Under the pieces are notes generated by a model. It saw only the letters and a program-made list of their open reading frames with translations. It was not told the DNA's origin and ran no database searches. A stretch of 64,000 nt of DNA from contig NZ_BMRN01000022.1 in assembly GCF_014648655.1 (NCBI RefSeq), positions 55,665 through 119,664 on the forward strand. The letters are read 5' to 3'. The translations under genes and the position numbers were made by a program. Of this stretch, positions 44,001-54,300 are shown piece after piece; position 1 is the stretch's first letter; each line of letters begins with the position of its first letter. The DNA is from Streptomyces atratus. GTDB taxonomy: Bacteria > Actinomycetota > Actinomycetes > Streptomycetales > Streptomycetaceae.

Positions 44001-45587
44001 ATGAAGCGTGGTGAGGGGCAGGACGCCGGGACTACCGGTCGGCTGGACCGCAGGCTCTTCCTCGCTGCCGCAGCGGGCGGGGCGGTGGCCGGTGGCGTGG
44101 CAGTGACCGGTTGCCACTCGTCCGCGGCCGGGGGGACCGCCACCGGCTCCACCCAAACCGGCGCCTCCCGCCGCACCGAGGAAGGGGACAGCGCTCGGGC
44201 CGCGGACTCCGACTGGCGTGTCCGTTCGGTGGGACCGCCCGGGGCCATCGAAGGCTATGCCGACAAGGTGAGCGTGGTGCCGGGTGAGGAGTTCGGCATG
44301 TACGTCTCCACCACCGCCCCCGCGTTCCGGGTCTCGGCCTACCGCGTCGGCTGGTACGACGGGGCGCAGGCGCGACTGATCTGGCGTTCGCACCGTGTGC
44401 CCGGGTCGGTCCAGGCCCGCCCCCGGCTGCTCCGGGTCACCCGGACCGTACGGGCGGACTGGCGACGCACACTCCGTGTCCGCACCAACGGCTGGCCGGA
44501 GGGCGCGTATCTGCTCCGGCTGGACTCGGACAACGGCCACCAGCGCTATGTGCCACTGATCGTCCGCTCGGCGAGCGCGGCGGGCAGAATCGTGCTGATG
44601 CACGCCGTAGCAACATGGCAGGCGTACAACAGGTGGGGCGGCTACAGCCTTTACGAGGGCGAGAACGGTGCATACAGCACGCGGTCGCTCACTGTCAGTT
44701 TCGACCGTCCCTACGACGGCAATGGGGCCGAGAAGTTCATGGTTTACGAACGGGCGGCGGTGGTCCTGGCGGAGAGGCTGGGCATCCCGCTCGCCTACAC
44801 CACGGGTGCGGACGTCCATCGCGACCCCGGCATTCTCCAGAACGCCGCCGGAGCTCTCTCACTGGGACATGACGAGTACTGGACACCGCAGCAACGGGCT
44901 CACGTCACCCGGGCGCGCGACGCGGGCACCAACGTGGCCTTCCTCGGCGCCAACGCCTGCTTCCGCAGGGTCAGACTGGAGCCGGACGCCACCGGCGCCG
45001 ACCGCGCTGTCGTCTGTTACAAGACCGACTACCGGAACGACCCGTACCTCGCCGACCACCCGGACATGCCGACCAACGACTTCCGCCTGCCGCCCGGCGC
45101 CTCCCCCGAGTCGTCCCTGACCGGCGTCCTCTACGAGGGCTACCCGGTGGACGCCCCGTATGTCGTCCACCGGAGCGACCACTGGCTCTTCGAGGGGACG
45201 GGCGTGAAGCGAGGAGACTCCTTCGACCACCTGGTCGGAGTGGAGTACGACCGGGTCACTCCGGACATGCCCACCCCGGCGCCGCTCGAGATCATCGCCC
45301 ATTCCCCTCTCGTTTGCGAGGGCAGACACAGTCATTCCGACTCCGCCTACTACACCGTGCCGAGCGGAGCGGGCGTCTTCGCCTCCGGGACGATGCGTTG
45401 GGTCGAGGCTCTGATGGCGGGGACCCGTGAGAACGGACGCAACCACGGCATGGACGCCCGTACGGGGGCTTTCGTCACCCGCGTGACAGAGAATCTGCTC
45501 CACGCGTTCGCGGCGGGCCCGTGCGGCCGGAACAGGCCGAGGCCCAGGGACAATGTGAGGGACGTATACGCGTCCGCACCACGCTGA
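44001..45587 (+). CDS. Tat lipoprotein with N,N-dimethylformamidase-beta-like domain
   Basis: A 528-aa exported protein. The N-terminus has twin Arg followed by a hydrophobic stretch (RRLFLAAAAGGAVAGGVAVTGC) with a lipobox Cys at 38, so Tat export and lipid anchoring are likely. The mature part resembles the large-subunit C-terminal domain of N,N-dimethylformamidase: VSAYRVGWYDGAQARLIWRS, VATWQAYNRWGGYSLYEGEN, SFDRPYDGNGAEKFM, LSLGHDEYWTPQQR and FLGANACFRRVRLE. Related Streptomyces proteins are common but uncharacterised; amidase activity here is not established. No operon partner is evident. Confidence 0.82.
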   Translation: MKRGEGQDAGTTGRLDRRLFLAAAAGGAVAGGVAVTGCHSSAAGGTATGSTQTGASRRTEEGDSARAADSDWRVRSVGPPGAIEGYADKVSVVPGEEFGMYVSTTAPAFRVSAYRVGWYDGAQARLIWRSHRVPGSVQARPRLLRVTRTVRADWRRTLRVRTNGWPEGAYLLRLDSDNGHQRYVPLIVRSASAAGRIVLMHAVATWQAYNRWGGYSLYEGENGAYSTRSLTVSFDRPYDGNGAEKFMVYERAAVVLAERLGIPLAYTTGADVHRDPGILQNAAGALSLGHDEYWTPQQRAHVTRARDAGTNVAFLGANACFRRVRLEPDATGADRAVVCYKTDYRNDPYLADHPDMPTNDFRLPPGASPESSLTGVLYEGYPVDAPYVVHRSDHWLFEGTGVKRGDSFDHLVGVEYDRVTPDMPTPAPLEIIAHSPLVCEGRHSHSDSAYYTVPSGAGVFASGTMRWVEALMAGTRENGRNHGMDARTGAFVTRVTENLLHAFAAGPCGRNRPRPRDNVRDVYASAPR

Positions 45588-45884
45588 CATCATGATCGAT
45601 CTCCCGGGTCACCGGCTCGCCCTGGCCCGGTGCGAGGACGTCACCATCGGAGTGAGCAGTGCGGCCTCGTCGTCGGCCACCTGCTGCGACAACTTCGCCG
45701 GCATGTCCTGACCGAGCGACCCTGTCGCGCGCATCCCGTGAGTGGTCGAGTCGTCGCGGGATGCCAGGCGGCCAATCGTTCCAAGCCACTGCTGGGCTCT
45801 GCGCGCTGCCCCGACATGCGGTGGGACCGCTCAGCCCGGGCGGCCGTTGTGCCGGGCCGCCCCGGGCTCGTCGTTGCTGCCGCG

Positions 45885-46139
45885 TCAGCTTTGATCCCCG
45901 ATCTTCGCGGTCCTGCTGACCCACTGGGACAGGGTGAGCTGTGTGGGTGCCACATGGCGGCGTTCGGCCTGGCCCTCCCTGGACGTCCCCTGGTATCGGC
46001 CGGTGCTGTCGGCCAGGGCGTCGCGGAGCAGGGACAGGTGCACGGGCAGGGCTGCACGGAAGTCGTCCCCGTCCCGGCACGGGGGGCAGGTTGCCGGTCG
46101 TTCACTGATCGTGCGGTGCTTCTCGGATGCCGTGAACAT
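45885..46139 (-). CDS. possible small protein (84 aa)
   Basis: An 84-aa minus-strand frame with GGAAGGAC about 10 nt before the ATG. The composition (ERPATCPPCRDGDDFRAALP, then HLSLLRDALADSTGRYQG) is more protein-like than its neighbours, with a CPPC pair. It matches nothing I know and may be a remnant. The rest of 45588-46172 shows no convincing gene. Confidence 0.25.
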   Translation of the reverse strand: MFTASEKHRTISERPATCPPCRDGDDFRAALPVHLSLLRDALADSTGRYQGTSREGQAERRHVAPTQLTLSQWVSRTAKIGDQS

Positions 46140-46172
46140 GGGAGGTGTCCTTCCTGCTGCTGGGGTGCCGCC

Positions 46173-46654
46173 TCACGCGGTCGTCGCGGCCGCGCAGGGC
46201 GTGGTGAGCCGGGCCCAGTCGGTCGGCAGCAGGGCTGCCGGACCGGGCAGGGCGAGATGGATGCCCACCGGGGCTGCAATGGTTCCGGCGGAACTGCGGA
46301 TGATGGTGTCGAGGGCGACACCGAGCAGTCCGGCGGTGGTGAGGTGAAGCGTGGTACCGGAGATCACACGGGTGATGCTGGGGGTGGAGAGTGTGTGGTC
46401 AGGTGATACGGGGACGGGACCGCCCGGCCGCCGAAGAGAGCGGCGACGCAGGCCGCGGTCAAGGATGCGAACACGCGGTGTGATCGGCGCACGGTGTGCG
46501 GCTTGATCGGTTCGGCGTTGTATCGCTTGGTCGGGCAGTGGGCTTCGATCATGGCGAAACCTCCGTTCGCCTTCTCACCTTCGCCCAGGAAGGGCCCCTC
46601 GCGCGTCGTCCCCCCGCAGCGATTCCCGGCTACCACGGCTGCGGTATCTGCCAC
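46173..46654 (-). pseudogene. remnants of a two-component-linked ABC transporter
   Basis: On the minus strand, MIEAHCPTKRYNAEP is the standard N-terminus of a drug/peptide ABC ATPase (MIEAHGLTKRYG), broken after a dozen residues. Downstream, in another frame, TAGLLGVALDTIIRSSAGTI and LALPGPAALLPTDWARL match the fifth-sixth helix region of the partner ABC-2-type permease (GTIIRSTAGAI...LP). Both genes are mostly deleted. The intact two-component pair begins 43 bp away, in the order usual for such transporter/regulator clusters. Confidence 0.5.
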
Positions 46655-46697
46655 ACCTGCCTACGACTGGGGCGACATGCACGTACCGCGCCGACGA

Positions 46698-47393
46698 TTA
46701 CTCCGACGCCGGTGAAGGCCCGGATTCCGCTGCCGGACTGACCAGGCCGCACTGATAGGCGATGACGACGAGCTGGGCCCGGTCACGAGCCGCCAGCTTG
46801 GTCATGGCCCGGTTGACGTGGGTCTTGGCAGTCAGCGGGCTGACGAACAATTGTTCTGCAATCTCGTCGTTCGACAGCCCCAGTGCCGCCAGGCCCACGA
46901 CATCGCGCTCCCGCCGTGTCAGGCACTCCAGCCGCTCGTGCACGTCCGCCGGGCACGGGTCCGGCTGCGCGAGAAAGCGCTTGATCAGCGCACGCGTCGC
47001 CGACGGGGACAGCAGTGCCTCGCCTGCGGCGATCGTACGGACGGCGTCGAGAAGCTCCTCGGGCCGGGCCCCCTTGCCGAGAAAGCCGCTCGCACCGGCG
47101 CGCAGAGCCTCGGCGACGTGCTCGTCGTCCTCGAAGGTGGTCAGGATGAGCACCTTCACCGCCGAGAGGTCCTCGGACTCACTGATGAGCCGTGTGGCGT
47201 CGAGGCCGTCCATCTCCGGCATGCGGATATCCATCAGGACCACATGCGGACGCTCTGCACGCGCCAGTTCCAGTGCCTCCTGCCCATTGGACGCCTCCCC
47301 CACCGTCTCCATGTCGTCCGTGGAGTCGAACAGCATCCTGAAGGTACCCCGCAGCAGGGCCTGGTCATCCGCAAGCAGTACGCGAATCGTCAT
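46698..47393 (-). CDS. NarL/LuxR-family response regulator
   Basis: A 231-aa response regulator. Receiver domain with acidic pair at residues 9-10, phospho-acceptor Asp55 (VVLMDIRMPEMDG) and Lys in GFLGKGARPEEL; C-terminal LuxR HTH (LTRRERDVVGLAALGLSNDE, LFVSPLTAKTHVNRAM). It overlaps the sensor-kinase stop by 29 bp, so the pair is translationally coupled. The likely former target, an adjacent ABC transporter, is decayed. Confidence 0.93.
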   Translation of the reverse strand: MTIRVLLADDQALLRGTFRMLFDSTDDMETVGEASNGQEALELARAERPHVVLMDIRMPEMDGLDATRLISESEDLSAVKVLILTTFEDDEHVAEALRAGASGFLGKGARPEELLDAVRTIAAGEALLSPSATRALIKRFLAQPDPCPADVHERLECLTRRERDVVGLAALGLSNDEIAEQLFVSPLTAKTHVNRAMTKLAARDRAQLVVIAYQCGLVSPAAESGPSPASE

Positions 47394-48603
47394 GCCCGTC
47401 TCTCCTCGGTGGTTTGCCCATTACCAGGCCGGGACGCAGCGGCAGTTCAGCCGTCACGGTGAAGCCGCCTTCCGGACGCTCTCCCGCGTACAGACAACCC
47501 CCGACCGTGGAAGCGCGCTCACGCATTCCGATCAGCCCGTGGCCCGTCCCCGGGTGGGCGTGGTTCCCTCCGGTCCGTCCGTCGTCCTCAACGGTGATCG
47601 TCAGCCGCTCGGGGCGGTAGTGCAGGAACAACCGGGCATGGTCGGCGCCGGCGTGCTTGTGCACGTTGGTCAGAGCCTCCTGCACGATGCGGTACGCGGC
47701 CAGGTCGACCGTCGGCGCCAGCGGTTCGGCGATGCCCCGCCGAGTATGGGTCACGGTCAGGCCCGCGCGTTCGAACGACGCCAGAAGCGCCGGTACGCGC
47801 GCAAGGCCCGGCATCGGATCACGCGGCGCCACCGGATCGCCGGACTGCCGCAGCAGCCCCACGGTCACCCGTAGTTCGTCCAGCGCGGACCGGCTGGTGT
47901 CCCGGATGTCCTCCAAAGCGGCCAGGATCTGCTCCGGCCGCCTTTCCACCAAATGGACGGCCACGCCTGCCTGAGCGTTGATCAAGGCGATGTGGTGCGC
48001 GACGATGTCGTGCAGCTCGCGCGCGATGCGCACCCGCTCGGCCGCCACCCGCTGCTGCGCCTCCTGCTCACGCGTACGCTCCGCGTGTTCCGCCCGCTCC
48101 TCCACGGCCGCCACATAGGCGCGACGTGAACGCACCCCGTCCCCGACAGCAGCCGGCAGCGCCGTCCACGCCAGCATCGCCGCGTTGTCGGGGGCCAGCC
48201 ATGAGTGCGGGTCGCACAGCACGGCGGCGCCCACCAGTACGACGGCCGAAAATGATGCCGCAGCCCAGGTGGCACGCCGGTCGGTCAGCGCGGCCACGTT
48301 GTAGACCGACACCAGGACCGGGCTGATCACCAGCGGGCTTTCCCGAATCCCGACTATCTGAAAGGCCACCCCGCAGGCAACTGCGACGGCCAGTACGCCG
48401 AAAGGGTAATGGCGCCGCCACACCAACGCGGCGCAACCGATACCCGCCAGCACCACGACAGGCCACCGCAGGGAGAACTGGTGCCCGTGCCGTACGACCG
48501 AGGCAGCCGCGACCGACAGCACGAACAGCAGCGCCACGCCCAGTGCCTCCACCACACCGATCCGGGGCCGCGCCCCCCGTTTCAAACCGCTGATCACTGC
48601 CAT
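47365..48603 (-). CDS. sensor histidine kinase (HisKA_3 type)
   Basis: A 412-aa membrane kinase. Four to six hydrophobic segments fill residues about 15-155, a coiled-coil-like linker follows, then the H-box ARELHDIVAHHIALINAQAG with phospho-acceptor His198, the N-box region VQEALTNVHKHAGA and the G-box GTGHGLIGMRERA. Cognate to the overlapping response regulator. The ATG at 48603 is chosen for its membrane start (MAVISGLKRGARPRIGVVEA); the ribosome site is weak. Confidence 0.9.
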   Translation of the reverse strand: MAVISGLKRGARPRIGVVEALGVALLFVLSVAAASVVRHGHQFSLRWPVVVLAGIGCAALVWRRHYPFGVLAVAVACGVAFQIVGIRESPLVISPVLVSVYNVAALTDRRATWAAASFSAVVLVGAAVLCDPHSWLAPDNAAMLAWTALPAAVGDGVRSRRAYVAAVEERAEHAERTREQEAQQRVAAERVRIARELHDIVAHHIALINAQAGVAVHLVERRPEQILAALEDIRDTSRSALDELRVTVGLLRQSGDPVAPRDPMPGLARVPALLASFERAGLTVTHTRRGIAEPLAPTVDLAAYRIVQEALTNVHKHAGADHARLFLHYRPERLTITVEDDGRTGGNHAHPGTGHGLIGMRERASTVGGCLYAGERPEGGFTVTAELPLRPGLVMGKPPRRDGHDDSRTACG

Positions 48604-48823
48604 GTCACCACGGTAGGGTCGACGGCCGCATCGGGCATCGTCTGGCGCGGGTGCCTCGACCGTCGGCGTCCGCCCGTTCGCGGACCTTCGGGCGGTGAAG
48701 CGCACATCCACGGTGTGCTGTACGACCTGTGGCTCCATTGCGTCTAGGAAGAACCGGCCCGCGTCGGTTCCGCCGCCAGAGCGGCGGGGCGCCTCGCTCC
48801 GGCGGTGGCGCGCCCCCGACTTT

Positions 48824-48848
48824 GCATGATCATGCGAGATTATGCATA
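48824..48848 (+). promoter_or_regulatory. probable ARG boxes in front of argG
   Basis: Two palindromes, GCATGATCATGC (48824-48835) and TATGCATA (48841-48848), lie 13 bp apart centre to start and directly before the argG start at 48857. AT-rich CAT/ATG palindromes in pairs are the pattern of Streptomyces ArgR binding sites. The arginine repressor would cover the start region. Confidence 0.55.
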
Positions 48849-48856
48849 CTCTTCCT

Positions 48857-50302
48857 ATGTCTAAGGTCCTCACCTCCCTTCCCGCCGGCGAGCGCGTCGG
48901 CATCGCCTTCTCGGGCGGCCTCGACACCTCGGTCGCGGTCGCGTGGATGCGCGACAAGGGCGCCATCCCATGCACCTACACCGCCGACATCGGCCAGTAC
49001 GACGAGCCCGACATCGCCTCGGTGCCCGGCCGCGCGAAGACCTACGGTGCCGAGATCGCGCGCCTGGTCGACTGCCGCGCGGCGCTGGTCGAGGAGGGTC
49101 TGGCCGCGCTCACCTGCGGGGCGTTCCACATCCGCTCGGGCGGGCGTGCCTACTTCAACACCACGCCGCTCGGCCGCGCCGTCACGGGCACCCTCCTGGT
49201 CCGGGCGATGCTCGAGGACAACGTACAGATCTGGGGTGACGGCTCCACCTTCAAGGGCAACGACATCGAGCGGTTCTACCGGTACGGCCTGCTCGCCAAC
49301 CCGCACCTGCGCATCTACAAGCCGTGGCTCGACGCGGACTTCGTGACCGAGCTCGGCGGCCGCAAGGAAATGTCGGAGTGGCTGCTCGCCCACGACCTCC
49401 CGTACCGCGACAGCACCGAGAAGGCCTACTCCACCGACGCCAACATCTGGGGCGCCACCCACGAGGCCAAGACCCTGGAGCACCTCGACACCGGCGTCGA
49501 GACCGTGGAGCCGATCATGGGCGTGCGGTTCTGGGACCCCTCGGTCGAGATCGCCACCGAGGACGTGACGATCGGCTTCGACCAGGGCCGCCCGGTGACG
49601 ATCAACGGCAAGGAGTTCGCCTCCCCCGTCGACCTGGTGATGGAGGCGAATGCCATCGGCGGCCGCCACGGCATGGGCATGTCCGACCAGATCGAGAACC
49701 GGATCATCGAGGCCAAGAGCCGCGGCATCTACGAGGCGCCCGGCATGGCCCTGCTGCACGCGGCGTACGAGCGTCTGGTCAACGCGATCCACAACGAGGA
49801 CACCCTCGCCCAGTACCACAACGAGGGGCGGCGCCTCGGCCGGCTGATGTACGAGGGCCGCTGGCTGGACCCGCAGGCGCTGATGGTGCGCGAGTCGCTG
49901 CAGCGCTGGGTCGGCGCGGCCGTCACCGGCGAGGTGATGCTGCGGCTGCGGCGCGGCGAGGACTACTCGATCCTCGACACCACTGGCCCGGCGTTCAGCT
50001 ACCACCCGGACAAGCTGTCCATGGAGCGTACCGAGGACTCGGCGTTCGGCCCGGTGGACCGGATCGGCCAGCTCACCATGCGCAACCTCGACATCGCCGA
50101 CTCGCGCGCCAAGCTGGAGCAGTACGCCGGGCTTGGCCTGATCGGCACCGCCGGTCCCGCCATCGGTGCCGCCCAGGCGGCCGCGACCGGACTGATCGGC
50201 ACCATGCCGGAGGGCGGCGCCGAGGCCATCGCCTCCCGCGGCGAGGTCTCCGGTGACGACGAGATGCTGGACCGCGCCGCGATGGAGTTCGGCACGGACT
50301 GA
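48857..50302 (+). CDS. argG: argininosuccinate synthase, long form
   Basis: A 481-aa ligase joining citrulline and aspartate with ATP in arginine synthesis. The PP-loop AFSGGLDTSVAVAWM is near the N-terminus; IWGDGSTFKGNDIERFYRYG, STDANIWGATHEAKTLE and GGRHGMGMSDQIENRIIEAK follow. It is the about 480-aa type found in some Streptomyces rather than the usual 400-aa type. The ATG at 48857 (MSKVLTSLPAGERV) is preferred to 48842, which lies inside the TATGCATA box. No other arg genes are adjacent. A strong terminator follows. Confidence 0.95.
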   Translation: MSKVLTSLPAGERVGIAFSGGLDTSVAVAWMRDKGAIPCTYTADIGQYDEPDIASVPGRAKTYGAEIARLVDCRAALVEEGLAALTCGAFHIRSGGRAYFNTTPLGRAVTGTLLVRAMLEDNVQIWGDGSTFKGNDIERFYRYGLLANPHLRIYKPWLDADFVTELGGRKEMSEWLLAHDLPYRDSTEKAYSTDANIWGATHEAKTLEHLDTGVETVEPIMGVRFWDPSVEIATEDVTIGFDQGRPVTINGKEFASPVDLVMEANAIGGRHGMGMSDQIENRIIEAKSRGIYEAPGMALLHAAYERLVNAIHNEDTLAQYHNEGRRLGRLMYEGRWLDPQALMVRESLQRWVGAAVTGEVMLRLRRGEDYSILDTTGPAFSYHPDKLSMERTEDSAFGPVDRIGQLTMRNLDIADSRAKLEQYAGLGLIGTAGPAIGAAQAAATGLIGTMPEGGAEAIASRGEVSGDDEMLDRAAMEFGTD

Positions 50303-50350
50303 CCAGCCCCCGTCCAGCGGAAGGCTCGGCACCCCCGAGGGGGATGCACC

Positions 50351-50399
50351 ACCGGAAAGGCCGGCTCGGCGCCAACGGCGCCGAGCCGGCCTTTCCGGT
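50351..50399. terminator. perfect 23-bp hairpin terminator
   Basis: Left arm 50351-50373 and right arm 50377-50399 are exact reverse complements around an AAC loop. It lies between the convergent argG and DUF1345 genes, 48-50 bp from each stop, and can serve both strands. Confidence 0.85.
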
Positions 50400-50448
50400 C
50401 ACCCGGGGCCGGTCTCCTACGAGTTCGACGCACCGCTGGAGCGGTCCA

Positions 50449-51084
50449 TCAGCGCGTGACGATTCCGACGACAAGGTTGATGGTGGTGGCCAGGATGCTG
50501 GCGCCGAAGACATAGGACAGCAGGCAGTGCCGGAGGGCGACCGCGCGAATCATGGAACTGGAGACGTCTGTGTCGGAGACCTGATAGGTCATTCCGAGGT
50601 TGTAACTGAAGTAGAGGAAGTCGCTGTACTGCGGCGGGTCGTTGGAATTGAAGTCGATCCCGCCTTCGGGTGTCAGGTAATAAAGGAACGCGTAGCGGGC
50701 GGCGTACATCAGGTGAAGTGCCGCCCAGGCCATGAACACGCCGCAGAGTGCCGTCGCGGCCGCGGCGTGGCTCAGCTCCGAGTCGCCGACCAGGAGCAGC
50801 GCCACGATACCGACCAGTCCGCACAGGGCGGCCGCGACGACGACGAGTTCCTCGGTGACGGGCCGGAACTCCTCGCGTCGGACGTTGTGATGGGTGGTGG
50901 CGGCGTCCATGGGCCACAGGACCATCCACCCTGCCACGACGAAGATCGTCTCCGCCGCGGCGATTCCGGCGAGAATTCCGAGCGGTGTGTTGGTCAGTAC
51001 ACCGACGACCGCGCCGATCAGCGCTCCGACGACCGCCGAGCCGACCAGTCGAGGAACGGCGGACAGCGCCGGCCAGTGGTTCAT
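50449..51084 (-). CDS. DUF1345 family membrane protein
   Basis: A 211-aa integral membrane protein with about five to six helices. The conserved DUF1345 block is clear: ALHLMYAARYAFLYYLTPEG, then NDPPQYSDFLYFSYNLGMTY and QVSDTDVSSSMIRAVALRH, close to the end. Function of the family is unknown. The ATG at 51084 has GAGG close upstream. Convergent with argG. Confidence 0.85.
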   Translation of the reverse strand: MNHWPALSAVPRLVGSAVVGALIGAVVGVLTNTPLGILAGIAAAETIFVVAGWMVLWPMDAATTHHNVRREEFRPVTEELVVVAAALCGLVGIVALLLVGDSELSHAAAATALCGVFMAWAALHLMYAARYAFLYYLTPEGGIDFNSNDPPQYSDFLYFSYNLGMTYQVSDTDVSSSMIRAVALRHCLLSYVFGASILATTINLVVGIVTR

Positions 51085-51158
51085 GGGCCTCAAGTGTGAC
51101 CGCCTCGACAGCTCGGTGAAGGGTCTCAGGCCGGTCGCGCGACTCGGCGGGCAGACTC

Positions 51159-51350
51159 AGCAAGAAACGCTACGAGAAGGGCTCAATCATCCTGTCCTCG
51201 AACAAGACCTTCGGAGAACGGGGTCAGGTCTTCGGCGACGAGGTCCTCGACCAACTTCGGCACCACTGCGAACTCGTCTCGATCAACGGCGACAGCTACC
51301 GGTCATACAGCGTGTCAGCGGACGAGCCGAACCATGGGACGCAGTCGTGA
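51159..51350 (+). pseudogene. IS21-family IstB helper-ATPase C-terminal remnant
   Basis: The frame reads KKRYEKGSIILSSNKTFGER, GQVFGDEVLDQLRHHCELVS and INGDSYRSYS, matching the sensor/C-terminal part of IstB (RRYERGSxILTSNKxFxEWGxVFGDxVxAxAxLDRLLHH). A short internal deletion follows FGDEVL. The frame runs on into the 3' end of the P-type ATPase gene, overlapping it by 36 bp antisense. Confidence 0.6.
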
Positions 51351-54300
51351 CGTGAGGTCGGCCAGCAGCTGTTCGGCCTGTGGCAGTACGTGGGGTCCGA
51401 GGGAGGCGGTGCCGACGGCGACTGCCACTCCGGTCCAGGCCAGTGGGCCCAGCGGTGTGCACCCGAAGAAGTGGCTGACGACGGGTGTCTGGACCAGGGC
51501 GATGAGCACGGCGGCGGTGCCGAGGACTGTGGTCAGGACCAGCGCGCTGTGGCGGCGTCCGACGACGGTCTGGGTGAGCTGGGCTCCGACCACACCACAC
51601 AGGGCCATGGTGCTGGTGCGTCGTGCTGAGCCAGGAGTGAGGGTGCCGATGAGCCATGCGATGGTCCCACCGATACCGGTGATCAGGCCACGATGGCGGA
51701 TCTGGCGTGTCAGCGGTTGCCCGAGGACGGCGAGGCCCACGGGTACGGTATCGGTCGCGGTGGACTCACCGGCGGGTTCCGGATCCTGGGGGGTTACCGC
51801 GACCGCCATCGCCGGGAACATGTCGGTGAGCAGGTTGACCAGCAGCAGCTGACGTGTCGACAGCGGCGACGTGCCGGACAGCAGTGTGCCCAGTACGGAG
51901 AAGCCGACCTCGCCGGCGTTCCCACCGAGCAGGATGCTGATCGCGTCGGCCACGCTGCGCCAAAGGGCTCGGCCTTCGCCGATGGCGTCGATGAGAACCG
52001 ACAGTTCGTCGTTGGTGATCACGAGGTCTGCGGCATTGCGTGCGGCTGCCGATCCGCGCGCGGCGATACCGACCCCGACATCGGCAGCGCGGATGGCGGC
52101 GGCGTCGTTGGCGCCGTCGCCGACCATGCCGACGACGCGACCCGCCTCCCGGAATGCCTCGACGACCTGGAGCTTCTGTTCGGGTGCGACGCGGGCCACG
52201 ACGCCGCAGTCCCGGAGCAGGCGGGCCCGTCCCGCCCGGTCCAGTGAAGCCAACTCGTTACCGGTGACGACCGTGACATCAGGGGGCCAGCCCAGGGCGA
52301 CTGCCACGGAGCGGGCGGTCTGTGGGTGGTCGCCGGTGAGCATGACGGGTCGTACGCCGACCTCTCCGAGACCGGCCACGAGCGTTGCGGAGCTGGCGCG
52401 GGGGGTGTCGGCAAGTGCCACGAACCCGATGAGTTCCAGCAGTTCAAGGGGCTTGTCCAGTGCTTCCCTCGCCTCGTCGTCCGTCGCGAGACAGCGCTGG
52501 GCGACGGCCAGGAGCCGCAGGCCCTGGCCGGCGAGGGAGTGTGCCTCTTCGACGGCTGCCGGATCCGTATCCGGGCAGCAGGGCAGCACGACTTCCGGCG
52601 CGCCCTTGACGACCAGCATGCTCGCGCCGTCCGCGTCCCTTCCGGCGGCGGCGGCGTAACCCCGGCTCGCCTCGAAGGGCTGGGCCTGCACGATGGTCCA
52701 CCCTGCCTCGGGCGGGGCGACCGCCAGGACCGCCTCGTCGGTGGCATGGGCGTGGACGCCCGGCTGCTCGGCAACGCGGGGGCAGGCCCGGGCGGCAACG
52801 CGCAGGATGTGTTCCGCCTCGCCCGCGTCGGCCGGGTGCTCGACGCCTGTGTCGGCGATCAGGCGGACGACACGCAACCGGTTCTCGGTGAGGGTCCCGG
52901 TCTTGTCGAAGCAGATGGTGTCCACGCGTCCGAGCGCTTCCAGGCTGCGTGGCGTGCGTACCAGGACGCCGAGCTTGCTCAGCCGCCGTGCCGCGGCCAT
53001 TTGCGCGACGGTCGCCACGAGAGGCATGCCCTCGGGTACGGCAGCCACTGCGACTGCCAGTCCGCCCCGGAGGGCTGCGCGCACCGGGCGGCCGCGCAGC
53101 ATGGACAGGCCGGCCACCGCGGCGCCGCCGACGAGGGTGAGGGGCAGCACCCGGCGGGTCAGCCGGTGCAGTCGTGCCTGAACCCCCGCCGAGGTGGGGA
53201 CCCGGGCGGCGAGGGACGCCGCGCGGCCGGCTTCGGTCTGGTCACCCGTGCCCACCACCACTGCCCGGGCGTGGCCGGCCACCACCGTGGTGCCTTCGAA
53301 CACCATGCAGCTGCGGTCGGCGACGGACGCCTGCGGTACGGCGGCCACTTGTTTACGGGTGGGCAGTGACTCGCCCGTCAGCGAGGACTCGTCCACCTCG
53401 AAGCCACTGACCTCCAGCAGCCGCGCGTCGGCCGGCACCACATCGTTGGTGCGCAGCTCGATCACCTCGCCGGGCTTCAGCCGCACGGCCTCGACGACGG
53501 ATGCCTCGCCTGCTGACGGGTGGGCGAGTCGCCGGGCGGTTCGCCGCTGCCCGGTCACCAGTGCGGACAGCGCCTGTTCCGCGCGCAATCTCTGTACCCC
53601 GCCGACCAGGGCGTTCACCGCCACGGCGGCGATGACCAGGAATGCGTCCACCGCGGACCCCAGCAGTGCCTGCGCTGTGGCACCGACCACCAGGACCGGG
53701 GTGAACGGGTCGTCCAGTTCGGCCCACACGGCGTCGGCCAGACGTGCGCTCACCCGTGCGGGTGCGAAGGCCGGGTGCGTGGCAGCGGTGCCCGCGATGT
53801 GGCCGACCCGGGTCCGTACCACCGTCAGGGCGGTGGGTGTGGCGCGTGAGGCCTTCGCCAGCCGGACCATCACCTGCTCGGGCTGCAGGGCGTGCCAGGG
53901 CACCCGCGGCCTGGGGTGAGGGGTCGTACCGGCGGCTACACCGAGTGCGGCGCACCAGCCCATGACCAGGGCCGCGGCAGTGGCGACAGTGACGGGGCTG
54001 AGCCGCACTTCGAGGGGGAAGGGAACCCGCTGCGACCGAGCCCCCCGGGTGAGCACCAGGAGCTCGGAGAGTGTGGCGCCCGCCTCGGCGCAGAACTTGG
54101 CACGCCGGCTGACCGCCCGCGCTGCGGGTACGGCGGACAGCAGCCGCCACACCCCCTCCAGTCCGCGCAGGGGCAGAAGGTCGGCGCCCCAGACGATGGC
54201 GCTGCGCTCGTCGGTGACTGCGACGGCGATGTCACTGCGGAGCAGTCCGTCGAGTACGTCGTGGGCGGCGGCAGTCAACTCCCGTTCGGCGGACGCCCGG

